Shown one piece after another: positions 1 through 6,194 of a stretch of DNA of 10,000 nt (position 1 is its first letter; every line of letters starts with the position of its first letter). Below the pieces are notes generated by a model. The model was given only the letters and a program-made list of their open reading frames with translations. It did no database searches and was not told the DNA's origin. Source of the stretch: Candidatus Hydrogenedens sp. GTDB lineage: Bacteria > Hydrogenedentota > Hydrogenedentia > Hydrogenedentales > Hydrogenedentaceae. A program made the position numbers and the translations under genes. Location: the NCBI GenBank assembly GCA_020216745.1, contig JAIWNQ010000224.1, positions 1 through 10,000 on the forward strand, in the 5' to 3' direction.

Positions 1-1
1 A

Positions 2-661
2 GATATGCATGTGTTGGTTATATTAACTGACCTTACAAATTATTGTGAAGCCTTACGTGAAATCTCCGCGGCACGAAAAGAGGTGCCGGGTAGGCGTGGT
101 TATCCTGGTTATTTATACACAGACTTAAGTACGATTTATGAACGAGCAGGCAGAATAAAGGGGAAAAATGGTTCTATTACACAATTGCCTGTGTTAACCA
201 TGCCTGAGGATGATAAAACTCATCCTATCCCTGACTTAACAGGGTATATTACAGAAGGGCAGATTATTTTAAGTCGTTCCTTACATGCACAAGGGATTTA
301 CCCACCTGTGGATGTTTTGCCTTCACTATCACGTTTGAAGGATAAAGGTATCGGTGTAGGAAAGACACGTGAAGACCATGCTAATGTCATGAATCAGTTA
401 TATGCGGCGTATGCACGCGGTAAAAATGCAAAAGAATTAGCAGTAGTTTTAGGGGAATCGGCATTGAGCGATATTGATTTATTGTATGTGAAGTTCGCAG
501 ATGCGTTTGAGGATAGGTTCATAAGGCAAGGTGAAGACGAGAACCGTAGTATTGAAGATAGTTTGCGAATCGGATGGGAATTACTCGGGATGTTACCAAA
601 ATCTGAATTGAAACGAGTAAAACCTGAATTTATAGAAAAATACTATCCAGAAAACAAATAA
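2..661 (+). CDS. atpB: V/A-type ATP synthase subunit B, C-terminal half (5' truncated by window)
   Basis: Non-catalytic, nucleotide-binding B subunit of the V/A-type ATPase head, which alternates with catalytic A subunits in the A3B3 ring on the cytoplasmic face of the membrane. The frame is already open at position 2 (an Asp codon before the first visible Met), so the gene begins upstream and only about 219 codons are seen, roughly half of the usual 430-480. Recognisable blocks follow the family order: the HVLVILTD strand, the [11 protein letters not shown] helix, the [21 protein letters not shown] segment around residues 29-50 of the visible part, [20 protein letters not shown], and a helical C-terminal domain ending in EKYYPENK. 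The TAA stop is 21 bases before the subunit D start, so the two are one operon. Identity is firm; whether the complex moves H+ or Na+ cannot be read here. Confidence 0.95.
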   Translation, partial: DMHVLVILTDLTNYCEALREISAARKEVPGRRGYPGYLYTDLSTIYERAGRIKGKNGSITQLPVLTMPEDDKTHPIPDLTGYITEGQIILSRSLHAQGIYPPVDVLPSLSRLKDKGIGVGKTREDHANVMNQLYAAYARGKNAKELAVVLGESALSDIDLLYVKFADAFEDRFIRQGEDENRSIEDSLRIGWELLGMLPKSELKRVKPEFIEKYYPENK

Positions 662-682
662 AGTTTCTAATAAGGTTGTCGT

Positions 683-1315
683 ATGCGATTAGCAGTTAAC
701 CCAACACGAATGGAATTACTTAGGCTACGTAAGCGGCTCGTTGTTGCTCAACGTGGTCATAAGTTATTAAAAGATAAGTTAGATGGTTTAATGAAGGATT
801 TCGGGCGTATTACCGCTGAATATAAAAAGGCAAGATTAGAGGTTGATGATGAATTGCCTCAAGTTCTGAAATTATTCGTGTTGGCAGAGGCAACCTCATC
901 ACGATTGATTGTCGAAGATGCTCTGGAATCAACACGTCAAGAGATGAAAATTGAGATAAAAACACAAAGATTAATGAGTGTTCAGATTCCGAAATTGGAA
1001 ATTACATTTGGGAAAAGTGAAGGGGGCTATTCATTAATCCACACCTCATCAGAATTAGACAAAGCAATTACCCAGATGAAGGAATTTTTGCCAAAACTAT
1101 TAAAAATGGCAGAATTGGAAGAAACTGTTCGTAGGCTATGTCAGGAAATAGAGAAGACGCGTAGGAGAGTTAATGCATTGGAACATACATTAATACCGAG
1201 AATGAAAGAGACTATTAAGTTTATTAAGAATAAATTAGATGAGATGGAACGTTCAACGACCAGTCAATTAATGAGGATTAAAGCCCAACGTTTAGCACAA
1301 GAGGCGAATAAATAA
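683..1315 (+). CDS. atpD: V/A-type ATP synthase subunit D (central rotor stalk)
   Basis: Subunit D forms the long antiparallel coiled coil of the central rotor shaft, turning inside the A3B3 head and linking it to the membrane ring. The 210-residue length is normal. The N-terminus reads VNPTRMELLRLRKRL, followed by RGHKLLKDKLDGL, the standard opening of the family. The C-terminus returns as a second long charged helix (about residues 140-205, with RRRVNALEHTLIPRM near 160-175) that pairs with the first. The middle (about 60-130) is the short globular part. The start has an upstream TAAGG about seven bases away and follows subunit B after 21 bases. After its stop the strand switches, so D is the last gene of the operon here; subunits I and K are not downstream. 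Confidence 0.96.
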   Translation: MRLAVNPTRMELLRLRKRLVVAQRGHKLLKDKLDGLMKDFGRITAEYKKARLEVDDELPQVLKLFVLAEATSSRLIVEDALESTRQEMKIEIKTQRLMSVQIPKLEITFGKSEGGYSLIHTSSELDKAITQMKEFLPKLLKMAELEETVRRLCQEIEKTRRRVNALEHTLIPRMKETIKFIKNKLDEMERSTTSQLMRIKAQRLAQEANK

Positions 1316-1383
1316 GGGGTATAACGGGTACGTTTCACACGGAAGTCTGACCTATTGGACATTTCTAATGAAGCAAAATAGTT
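1316..1383. other. Convergent intergenic gap, no clear terminator
   Basis: This 68-base gap lies between the converging atpD and DUF6807 genes. The only symmetry I see is an A/T-only-core stem (CAAAATA/TATTTTG, 1374-1391) that overlaps the last codons of the minus-strand gene and lacks a following T-run on either strand. No convincing intrinsic terminator is present, so transcripts from both sides may end by another mechanism. Confidence 0.4.
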
Positions 1384-2631
1384 TTATTTTGTCCACTCTG
1401 CTTTTATAGTCTCCTGAAAATTCCGTGCGTGTTCTTTTACCATAGAATCAGTCACGTTACCAGAATGGACATACATCCTATAACGAAGAGATAATGTATC
1501 TCCTTTTTTAATTGTATAATCGCCGTTTTCGGGTAGAAGAGGTTTATTATAATCTTTATCGCGGAAATTGGAATAGCCAAAGCAATTTGCAGCGAACAAG
1601 CCATACTTACGTACATGCCAGCTTGTCGGATAGCGGAGGTTTGAAGGATTATCAAAGATTGCCAAACCTCTCCAGCCAATATCTTTGAGTTCTGCGGAAT
1701 AATCACACCATGGCGTTGGTTTTCCCCAAACTTTATCTTCTCCAGTCTCACCACTTGCGATTGTGATTATACCTTTTGTAGAGATATCTGGGTGCATTCT
1801 TGCAGAAACGATACCTCCTTCCTTGGTATCTTTGAATACCGCATCTTTTTCTTCCGCTGTAAATGAGACGAAGGCATCAAAAAGACGACCTTTCTCGGGA
1901 GTTGTATAAAATCGATATTCTCGATTTTCTGTAATTACATAATTTCCGTCTTTATCGCACCATTTATTGTTGCTAATTATCCATCCATAGGCATCGCCAG
2001 AGCCATAACTTACGTTTTCAACGCGTTGTATCCCAGTTCCCTCTTCTTCTGTCCAGAGATTAACATCATTTATATTGCCGTAAGCAGTCCAAAAAGATTT
2101 ATGATGTGGATGTTCCTGAGCGAATTTTGGAGTGCCTTCAGGGTTCATCGGGTAATCTCTTGTAATGGTAACCTGATTTTCAGAAAGTAATGGCCAGAGA
2201 AAAGGCTTTTTCCACTCCTTCCCGTAATGGTAGACTGTAAACAGTTTTTTGTCAATTTCTACCTTAATAGTGTCGGGTTTCTCTCCAGGAGTAATCTGAA
2301 CATGATAAACATAATCTGGAGTTTTATCTTTTACGCGAACCTCATAAATACATTCTGAATTTGGAGCTATGTCATCAGGGATAAACGTGAACTCTCCATT
2401 GCGAATGGTAGCAGGGAATTCTTTTCCTGTTTTTGGATGAAGTACCGTTACAATTTTATTATCGGGTAATGTTTCTTTGCACGGTAAGGAAATCACAGGG
2501 TTTACCATTTGATAATCACTGGATTTCACCAAGATTTTCATTTTATCTAATGACTCAGAATGTGTGCTCGTTGCAACTGTAATTGAACATAGGGCAAAAG
2601 TTATTAAACAAACAAATATTTTTGAACTCAT
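1384..2631 (-). CDS. Secreted DUF6807 (PmoA-like) family protein
   Basis: Member of the DUF6807 family, often labelled 'methane oxygenase PmoA' in databases although it has nothing in common with membrane methane monooxygenase. The biochemical role is unknown; related genes commonly sit in carbohydrate-degradation loci. The protein has 415 residues: an N-terminal signal peptide (hydrophobic stretch about 4-20, followed by TSTHS), a beta-rich N-terminal region to about 115, then the core. Core landmarks are KPFLWPL (142-148), RDYPM (158-162), the histidine-rich EHPHH (173-177), WCDYS (308-312), GLAIFDNPSN (322-331) and WHVRKYGLFAAN (338-349). The clustered histidines suggest a catalytic or metal site, but this is inference. 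The start has AAGGAG seven bases upstream (2639-2644 on the plus strand) and a good promoter further up. It is divergent from the isomerase gene, suggesting a shared sugar-processing role. Confidence 0.85.
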   Translation of the reverse strand: MSSKIFVCLITFALCSITVATSTHSESLDKMKILVKSSDYQMVNPVISLPCKETLPDNKIVTVLHPKTGKEFPATIRNGEFTFIPDDIAPNSECIYEVRVKDKTPDYVYHVQITPGEKPDTIKVEIDKKLFTVYHYGKEWKKPFLWPLLSENQVTITRDYPMNPEGTPKFAQEHPHHKSFWTAYGNINDVNLWTEEEGTGIQRVENVSYGSGDAYGWIISNNKWCDKDGNYVITENREYRFYTTPEKGRLFDAFVSFTAEEKDAVFKDTKEGGIVSARMHPDISTKGIITIASGETGEDKVWGKPTPWCDYSAELKDIGWRGLAIFDNPSNLRYPTSWHVRKYGLFAANCFGYSNFRDKDYNKPLLPENGDYTIKKGDTLSLRYRMYVHSGNVTDSMVKEHARNFQETIKAEWTK

Positions 2632-2683
2632 GTTATATCTCCTTGTACTATTATAGATAAAAGTTATAGGTTTTAATAGGGTT

Positions 2684-2713
2684 ATTATAATTGGATTTCT
2701 ATTTATCTTTCAA
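2684..2713 (-). promoter_or_regulatory. Sigma70-type promoter for the DUF6807 gene
   Basis: On the minus strand, a TTGAAA -35 box (plus-strand 2708-2713) and a perfect TATAAT -10 box (2684-2689) are separated by 18 bases. Transcription would start near 2677, giving a leader of about 45 bases before the ATG at 2631. A second TATAAT lies closer to the gene (2650-2655) but has no matching -35. Confidence 0.65.
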
Positions 2714-2726
2714 AAGGGATTTTGGT

Positions 2727-2756
2727 TTGGATTTTAAGTGGATTTTTTAGTATGCT
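2727..2756 (+). promoter_or_regulatory. Possible weak promoter for the isomerase/peptidase unit
   Basis: TTGGAT (2727-2732) and TATGCT (2751-2756) are 18 bases apart, about 40 bases ahead of the gene at 2795. Both boxes match the consensus only in part. The region is T-rich and the call is tentative. It lies back-to-back with the minus-strand promoter, so one regulator could affect both arms. Confidence 0.35.
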
Positions 2757-2794
2757 TTTAGAAATATAAAGAGAAATTTTGAAGAGGAACAATT

Positions 2795-3757
2795 ATGAAA
2801 ACAATAAGAAGAGATTTTATAAAAACATGTGCATTAGGTTTAGGTGCTCTTGCGGTACATCAAAAGGGACATACTGATACATCATCTCAAAAAGAAATCA
2901 AAGAAGAAAAGCGTTTCCAAGGAGGTATAAGTCCGTGGCCAGTTGTTCTAAATACCAGCACGATACGTCCAGCTACGTTGAAGGATAAAATCAGGATTGC
3001 CCATGAGACAAAGTGGGACGGTATAGAGCCATGGATTAGTGAACTCGAGGAATATGAGAAACAGGGCGGAAATTTGAAAGATTTAGGGAAAGAGATAGAA
3101 GATTTGGGATTGATTGTCCCTAATGTGATTGGCTTATGGGATTCCATGCCAGATGGAGAGGATAATTTTAAGGCATCGTTAGAAGTTACACGAAATCGAA
3201 TGAGGATGGCATCAGCAGTAGGGTCAAAACATGTTGCTTCTATTCCTGCACCTGATAGGGAGAATATCGATTTGAAATGGTGTGCCCGTTGTTATAAAGA
3301 ATTACTAAAAATAGGTGAAGAGGAGTTTGGAATTCGTGTAGCGGTCGAATTTGTGGGATTTTTTAAAGGGGTATATCGTTTTGGCCAAGCGTGTGCCATT
3401 GCAATTGATGCAGATGACCCGAGGGCTTGTATTATTGCGGATACATTCCACCTATTTCGTGGTGGTTCTGGGTTCTCAGGTCTGGAATTGGTTCAGGGCA
3501 ATCTTATTGGGCATTTCCATTGGAATGATGTTCCTGGAGATGTTCCAAGGGAGGAACAAGGCGATGCACATCGTATTTATCCAGGGGATGGAATTTTGCC
3601 TTTGAAGGATGTTTTGAAAACGTTAAAGAAAATAGGATATACAGGCTGTTTGTCTTTAGAGATATTCAATAGAGAATATTGGAAACAGGACTTAAAAATA
3701 GTTGCAGAAACAGGACTTAAAAAAATGCAAGATTGCATACAGGGGAGTGGAGTGTAA
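2795..3757 (+). CDS. Tat-exported sugar phosphate isomerase/epimerase-like TIM-barrel protein
   Basis: Member of the xylose-isomerase-like TIM-barrel superfamily (sugar phosphate isomerases/epimerases, AP endonuclease family 2 fold). The substrate is unknown. The N-terminus (TIRRDFIKT, Arg5-Arg6, then a hydrophobic run to about residue 21) is a twin-arginine export signal, placing the folded enzyme outside the cytoplasmic membrane. The barrel spans about 45-310. Likely metal ligands lie at the expected strand ends: Glu185 (VAVEFVGF), Asp216 and His219 (ADTFHLF), His242 with Asp245 (HFHWND) and Glu289 (LSLEIF). The DAHRIYPGDG segment (257-266) and GYTG before the last strand are typical. Length is 320 residues. 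A GAGGA Shine-Dalgarno lies about seven bases before the ATG. It is divergent from the DUF6807 gene and co-directional with the M23 gene four bases downstream. The family is firm; the reaction is not. Confidence 0.88.
   Translation: MKTIRRDFIKTCALGLGALAVHQKGHTDTSSQKEIKEEKRFQGGISPWPVVLNTSTIRPATLKDKIRIAHETKWDGIEPWISELEEYEKQGGNLKDLGKEIEDLGLIVPNVIGLWDSMPDGEDNFKASLEVTRNRMRMASAVGSKHVASIPAPDRENIDLKWCARCYKELLKIGEEEFGIRVAVEFVGFFKGVYRFGQACAIAIDADDPRACIIADTFHLFRGGSGFSGLELVQGNLIGHFHWNDVPGDVPREEQGDAHRIYPGDGILPLKDVLKTLKKIGYTGCLSLEIFNREYWKQDLKIVAETGLKKMQDCIQGSGV
3682..3723. repeat. Two identical 17-bp direct copies, period 25
   Basis: GAAACAGGACTTAAAAA occurs at 3682-3698 and again at 3707-3723. The period of 25 is not a multiple of three, so the copies are read in different frames near the 3' end of the isomerase gene (KQDLK versus ETGLK). 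The encoded ending still looks like normal family sequence, so this may be chance rather than a recent duplication. Confidence 0.5.
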
Positions 3758-3761
3758 GATT

Positions 3762-4430
3762 ATGGGTTTGAAACTTCCTTTAAAAACGGTTATTGTTATG
3801 TCTGTATTGGTATTTGGGTTTTATGGCTGTCAACACTTAAAAGAATGTAAAAAAGATACTTCCAGTGTGTCGTTAAATAAACCAGAAGAAGAGTGTGTTC
3901 CTTCATCTCTATTATATCGTGTTTTTATGAACGAAGAAGAGGAGCACGTGGAAGGTTCGTCAGAGATTGAGAATACAGTAGAAAATAATTCAACACCACC
4001 CGAAGACATTGATTTTACAAAGGAGGTTCCGCATATTTGGCCTATAAAAGATGGCTCTGGTCATATAAGTTCATGGTTCGGTAGTGTGAGGAGTAGGGGT
4101 GGAAGTGGCTCAAGAGTTCATAAGGGTATTGATATTATAGTTCCAACAGGAACACCAGTGGTAGCAACAGCAGATGGTGTTGTTCGTTTAGCATGTACAA
4201 TGCATGGGTATGGTTTATTAATTGTAGTAGAGCATGCAGACGGAATTAATAGTGCCTATGCTCATCTGAGTAAAATATGTGTTAAAGAAGGAGATGAAGT
4301 TAAAGAAGGTGATGTGATTGGGCTGTCTGGGGCAACAGGCAGGGTAACCACTGCACATTTGCATTATGAAATAAGAAAGGAAGATACCGCCATTAATCCA
4401 GTATGGTTTCTGCCTGCAGTGGATGAGTAG
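3762..4430 (+). CDS. M23 (LytM-type) zinc metallopeptidase, probable lipoprotein
   Basis: Probable peptidoglycan endopeptidase, or a LytM regulator of cell-wall hydrolases, in the cell envelope. I place the start at the ATG at 3762 (222 residues), not the in-frame ATG at 3702 inside the previous gene. 3762 has GGAG nine bases upstream and gives an immediate signal sequence: Lys4 and Lys8, a hydrophobic run at 9-22, and a lipobox-like FYGC with Cys23. The middle position of that box is Tyr, so lipidation is likely but not certain. A low-complexity acidic linker covers about 55-90. The M23 domain fills 90-222 with the full zinc/catalytic set: His120 and Asp124 (HKGID), His168 (AYAHLS), His199 and His201 (HLHYE). 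It starts four bases after the isomerase stop, so the two are co-transcribed. Confidence 0.92.
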   Translation: MGLKLPLKTVIVMSVLVFGFYGCQHLKECKKDTSSVSLNKPEEECVPSSLLYRVFMNEEEEHVEGSSEIENTVENNSTPPEDIDFTKEVPHIWPIKDGSGHISSWFGSVRSRGGSGSRVHKGIDIIVPTGTPVVATADGVVRLACTMHGYGLLIVVEHADGINSAYAHLSKICVKEGDEVKEGDVIGLSGATGRVTTAHLHYEIRKEDTAINPVWFLPAVDE

Positions 4431-4474
4431 GTTTTATAGAAGTAATTTTCCAAGTCCTGAATACGTTATAAGTA

Positions 4475-4505
4475 TTGAAAAAATAATTATTTGAGAGAGT
4501 ATAAT
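4475..4505 (+). promoter_or_regulatory. Candidate sigma70 promoter for hflX
   Basis: TTGAAA (4475-4480) and a perfect TATAAT (4500-4505) are 19 bases apart, slightly longer than ideal. Transcription would begin near 4512, about 45 bases ahead of the proposed hflX start. The preceding gene ends at 4430 without a visible terminator, so read-through from the peptidase gene is also possible. Confidence 0.55.
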
Positions 4506-4510
4506 ATAAG

Positions 4511-4522
4511 TGTATTAATACA
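4511..4522. promoter_or_regulatory. 12-bp perfect palindrome at the predicted hflX transcription start
   Basis: TGTATTAATACA is self-complementary over its full 12 bases and sits 5 bases after the TATAAT box, on the predicted +1. That is an operator-like position for a dimeric repressor. The symmetry does not extend outward cleanly (G/T at the next pair). The regulator is unknown, and AT-rich palindromes of this size also arise by chance. Confidence 0.35.
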
Positions 4523-4524
4523 TT

Positions 4525-4560
4525 ATGAGCGTTGTTATTGAAGGAGGTCGAATATTCTGA
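4525..4560 (+). other. 11-codon mini-ORF overlapping the hflX start region
   Basis: ATG AGC GTT GTT ATT GAA GGA GGT CGA ATA TTC TGA encodes MSVVIEGGRIF. It contains the hflX Shine-Dalgarno, and its TGA overlaps the proposed CTG start of hflX by two bases. No Shine-Dalgarno precedes the ATG, so its translation is uncertain. If translated, termination at TGA would leave ribosomes on the hflX start, a reinitiation-type layout. Confidence 0.3.
4541..4547 (+). promoter_or_regulatory. Strong Shine-Dalgarno that decides the hflX start
   Basis: AAGGAGG is a seven-base match to the anti-Shine-Dalgarno. It lies 144 bases before the first in-frame ATG of hflX (4692), far too distant to serve it. In the hflX frame it is followed by ATT at 6 bases, CTG at 9 and ATA at 12. 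An in-frame TGA at 4539-4541 closes the frame just upstream. Confidence 0.75.
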
Positions 4561-6194
4561 TAACTGGTAATATTCATGGTTTAAAAGCAAGTCAAATTAA
4601 AAAACTTGAATCCCTGAAAAATAGAAAGCCTGTTCCATCACGTATTATCTCGGTTGAAATAAGTAGAACGTTATGTGAATTATCCCATGAGATGGAACGG
4701 CAAATAGGCATTTTAATTGACCGTAGAGGGCATATTGTTCATGTCTGTGTAGGAAATGCTCAATCAATACCGATGCCCAATGTCGAAAGACGTGCTCTAA
4801 ACAGGTTATCTGAAGTTCGTCTTGTGCATACCCATCTTAAAACAAACTCGGGTTTGGATGATGAAGATTTAAGTTATTTGGCAATTTATCGGCTTGATGG
4901 AGTTGCAGTGCTCGAAGTGGATGAAAATGCACTACCAAGAAAGATACATTTTGCACATTTATTACCTGCAAACGATGAGAATAAACCGTGGCGAATTTAT
5001 CCCCCAACTACGGTATATGAGTTAAAAGATGATTTTTTAGAATTAATCCGTTCGCTCGAAGAAGAATTGGAACGAAATCGTATATTTGTAAAAGCGAACT
5101 TAAAGGGTGATAACGCTATTTTAATTCACGTTTCTACTCAACCGTTGTCGGTGATAGAAGATTCAGTTCAAGAACTTACAGAATTGGCAAGAAGTGCAGG
5201 CATTAAGGTATTAGACAAAGTAATCCAAAGGAGACCACCAGACCCTAAATATGTAATGGGACAGGGCAAACTGAAATATATATTAATACGTGCTGTTCAA
5301 TTAGGGGCTGATATGCTCGTTTTCGACCAAAATTTAACACCATCACATGTGAAGGCACTATCAGATTTTACAGACTTAAAAATATTAGATCGGACGCAAG
5401 TCATATTAGATATTTTTGCTCAACACGCAGTAACTCGTGAAGGTAAAATTCAGGTTGAACTGGCTCAATTAAAATATCTATTCCCATTTTTGGGTATAAA
5501 ACAAACAGCCCTTTCCAGGTTAACTGGTGGGATTGGAGGTAGAGGACCTGGGGAAACAAAACTCGAAATTGATAGAAGACGTGCAAGAGACCGAATTGCT
5601 CATTTAGAACAAGAGGTGAAGGAATTAGGCAGAAGAAGAGAACTCCGTAGACAGGTTCGAACAGTTCGTCAAGTACCAACTGTTGCAATTGTAGGATATA
5701 CAAATGCTGGAAAATCAACGTTGTTAAATAATCTAACCAATAGTTCTGTCATAGCTGAGGATTTCTTATTTGCTACATTAAACCCTGTTTCAAGGCGATT
5801 ACGATTTCCACGAGAACGAGAGGTAATTATTATTGATACCGTAGGTTTTATAAGAAATTTGCCGAAAGATTTAATGTCAGCATTTCGAACCACGTTTGAA
5901 GAAATAAATGATGCTGATTTGTTATTGCATGTGCTGGATGTATCATCAGAAGATGTGGAAGAAAAACATGATACGGTTGTTAAACTATTACGAGATTTGG
6001 AGTTGGATACCAAACCACGGATTAATGTTTTAAATAAAATTGACAAAGCCAATTCCGAGATAGTTCAGGGACTTATTCAACAGTATGATGGTGTGCCTGT
6101 GTGTGCACTAAATCCTTCAACTTTTAGCCCTTTGTTGGAACGAATGGAGATGTTAATTTGGGACAGAAATGTTTTATTTGGTACCCAGAGATAA
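4557..6194 (+). CDS. hflX: HflX, ribosome-associated GTPase (long form, non-AUG start)
   Basis: HflX binds the 50S subunit and splits stalled ribosomes using GTP, notably in heat stress. The usual start would be the ATG at 4692 (500 aa), but that has no Shine-Dalgarno, and the 45 upstream codons (ITGNIHGLKASQIKKLE and on) match the N-terminus I know from long HflX proteins. I therefore start at CTG 4557 (545 aa), nine bases after AAGGAGG; ATT at 4554 is equally possible. In this numbering: N-terminal domain with VRLVHTHL and YLAIYRLD (about 87-115), HflX domain with the PDPKYVMGQGK segment (about 228-238), GGIGGRGPGETK (324-335), a charged coiled coil to about 370, then the G domain with GYTNAGKS (380-387), ATLNP (switch I), DTVG (427-430) and NKID (493-496). 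Switch I has Asn where ATLDP is usual. The 3' end overlaps the next gene by 37 bases. Confidence 0.93.
   Translation: MITGNIHGLKASQIKKLESLKNRKPVPSRIISVEISRTLCELSHEMERQIGILIDRRGHIVHVCVGNAQSIPMPNVERRALNRLSEVRLVHTHLKTNSGLDDEDLSYLAIYRLDGVAVLEVDENALPRKIHFAHLLPANDENKPWRIYPPTTVYELKDDFLELIRSLEEELERNRIFVKANLKGDNAILIHVSTQPLSVIEDSVQELTELARSAGIKVLDKVIQRRPPDPKYVMGQGKLKYILIRAVQLGADMLVFDQNLTPSHVKALSDFTDLKILDRTQVILDIFAQHAVTREGKIQVELAQLKYLFPFLGIKQTALSRLTGGIGGRGPGETKLEIDRRRARDRIAHLEQEVKELGRRRELRRQVRTVRQVPTVAIVGYTNAGKSTLLNNLTNSSVIAEDFLFATLNPVSRRLRFPREREVIIIDTVGFIRNLPKDLMSAFRTTFEEINDADLLLHVLDVSSEDVEEKHDTVVKLLRDLELDTKPRINVLNKIDKANSEIVQGLIQQYDGVPVCALNPSTFSPLLERMEMLIWDRNVLFGTQR

Noticed and set aside
1374..1391. 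Stem CAAAATA/TATTTTG between the convergent genes, possible bidirectional terminator
   Set aside because: The stem is almost all A/T, has a 4-base loop, and is not followed by a T-run on either strand.
3702..3761. Upstream ATG at 3702 as the start of the M23 peptidase
   Set aside because: It lies inside the isomerase gene, has no Shine-Dalgarno, and would put 20 extra residues before an otherwise normal signal sequence.
4281..4316. Near-repeat GTTAAAGAAGG(A/T)GATG
   Set aside because: It encodes VKEGDEVKEGD, a common motif of the M23 fold, so the repeat follows from the protein.
4525..4570. Programmed frameshift from the ATG-4525 mini-ORF into hflX, since a Shine-Dalgarno-like site precedes the TGA as in prfB
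   Set aside because: Entering the hflX frame needs a -1 shift on TTC TGA, where Phe-tRNA re-pairing would be poor; a prfB-like +1 shift meets a TAA within four codons. Direct initiation at CTG/ATT is simpler.
5401..6052. Minus-strand open frames of 105 and 127 codons within hflX
   Set aside because: They are antisense to a well-conserved gene, have no recognisable domains and show skewed Ser/Leu-rich composition.
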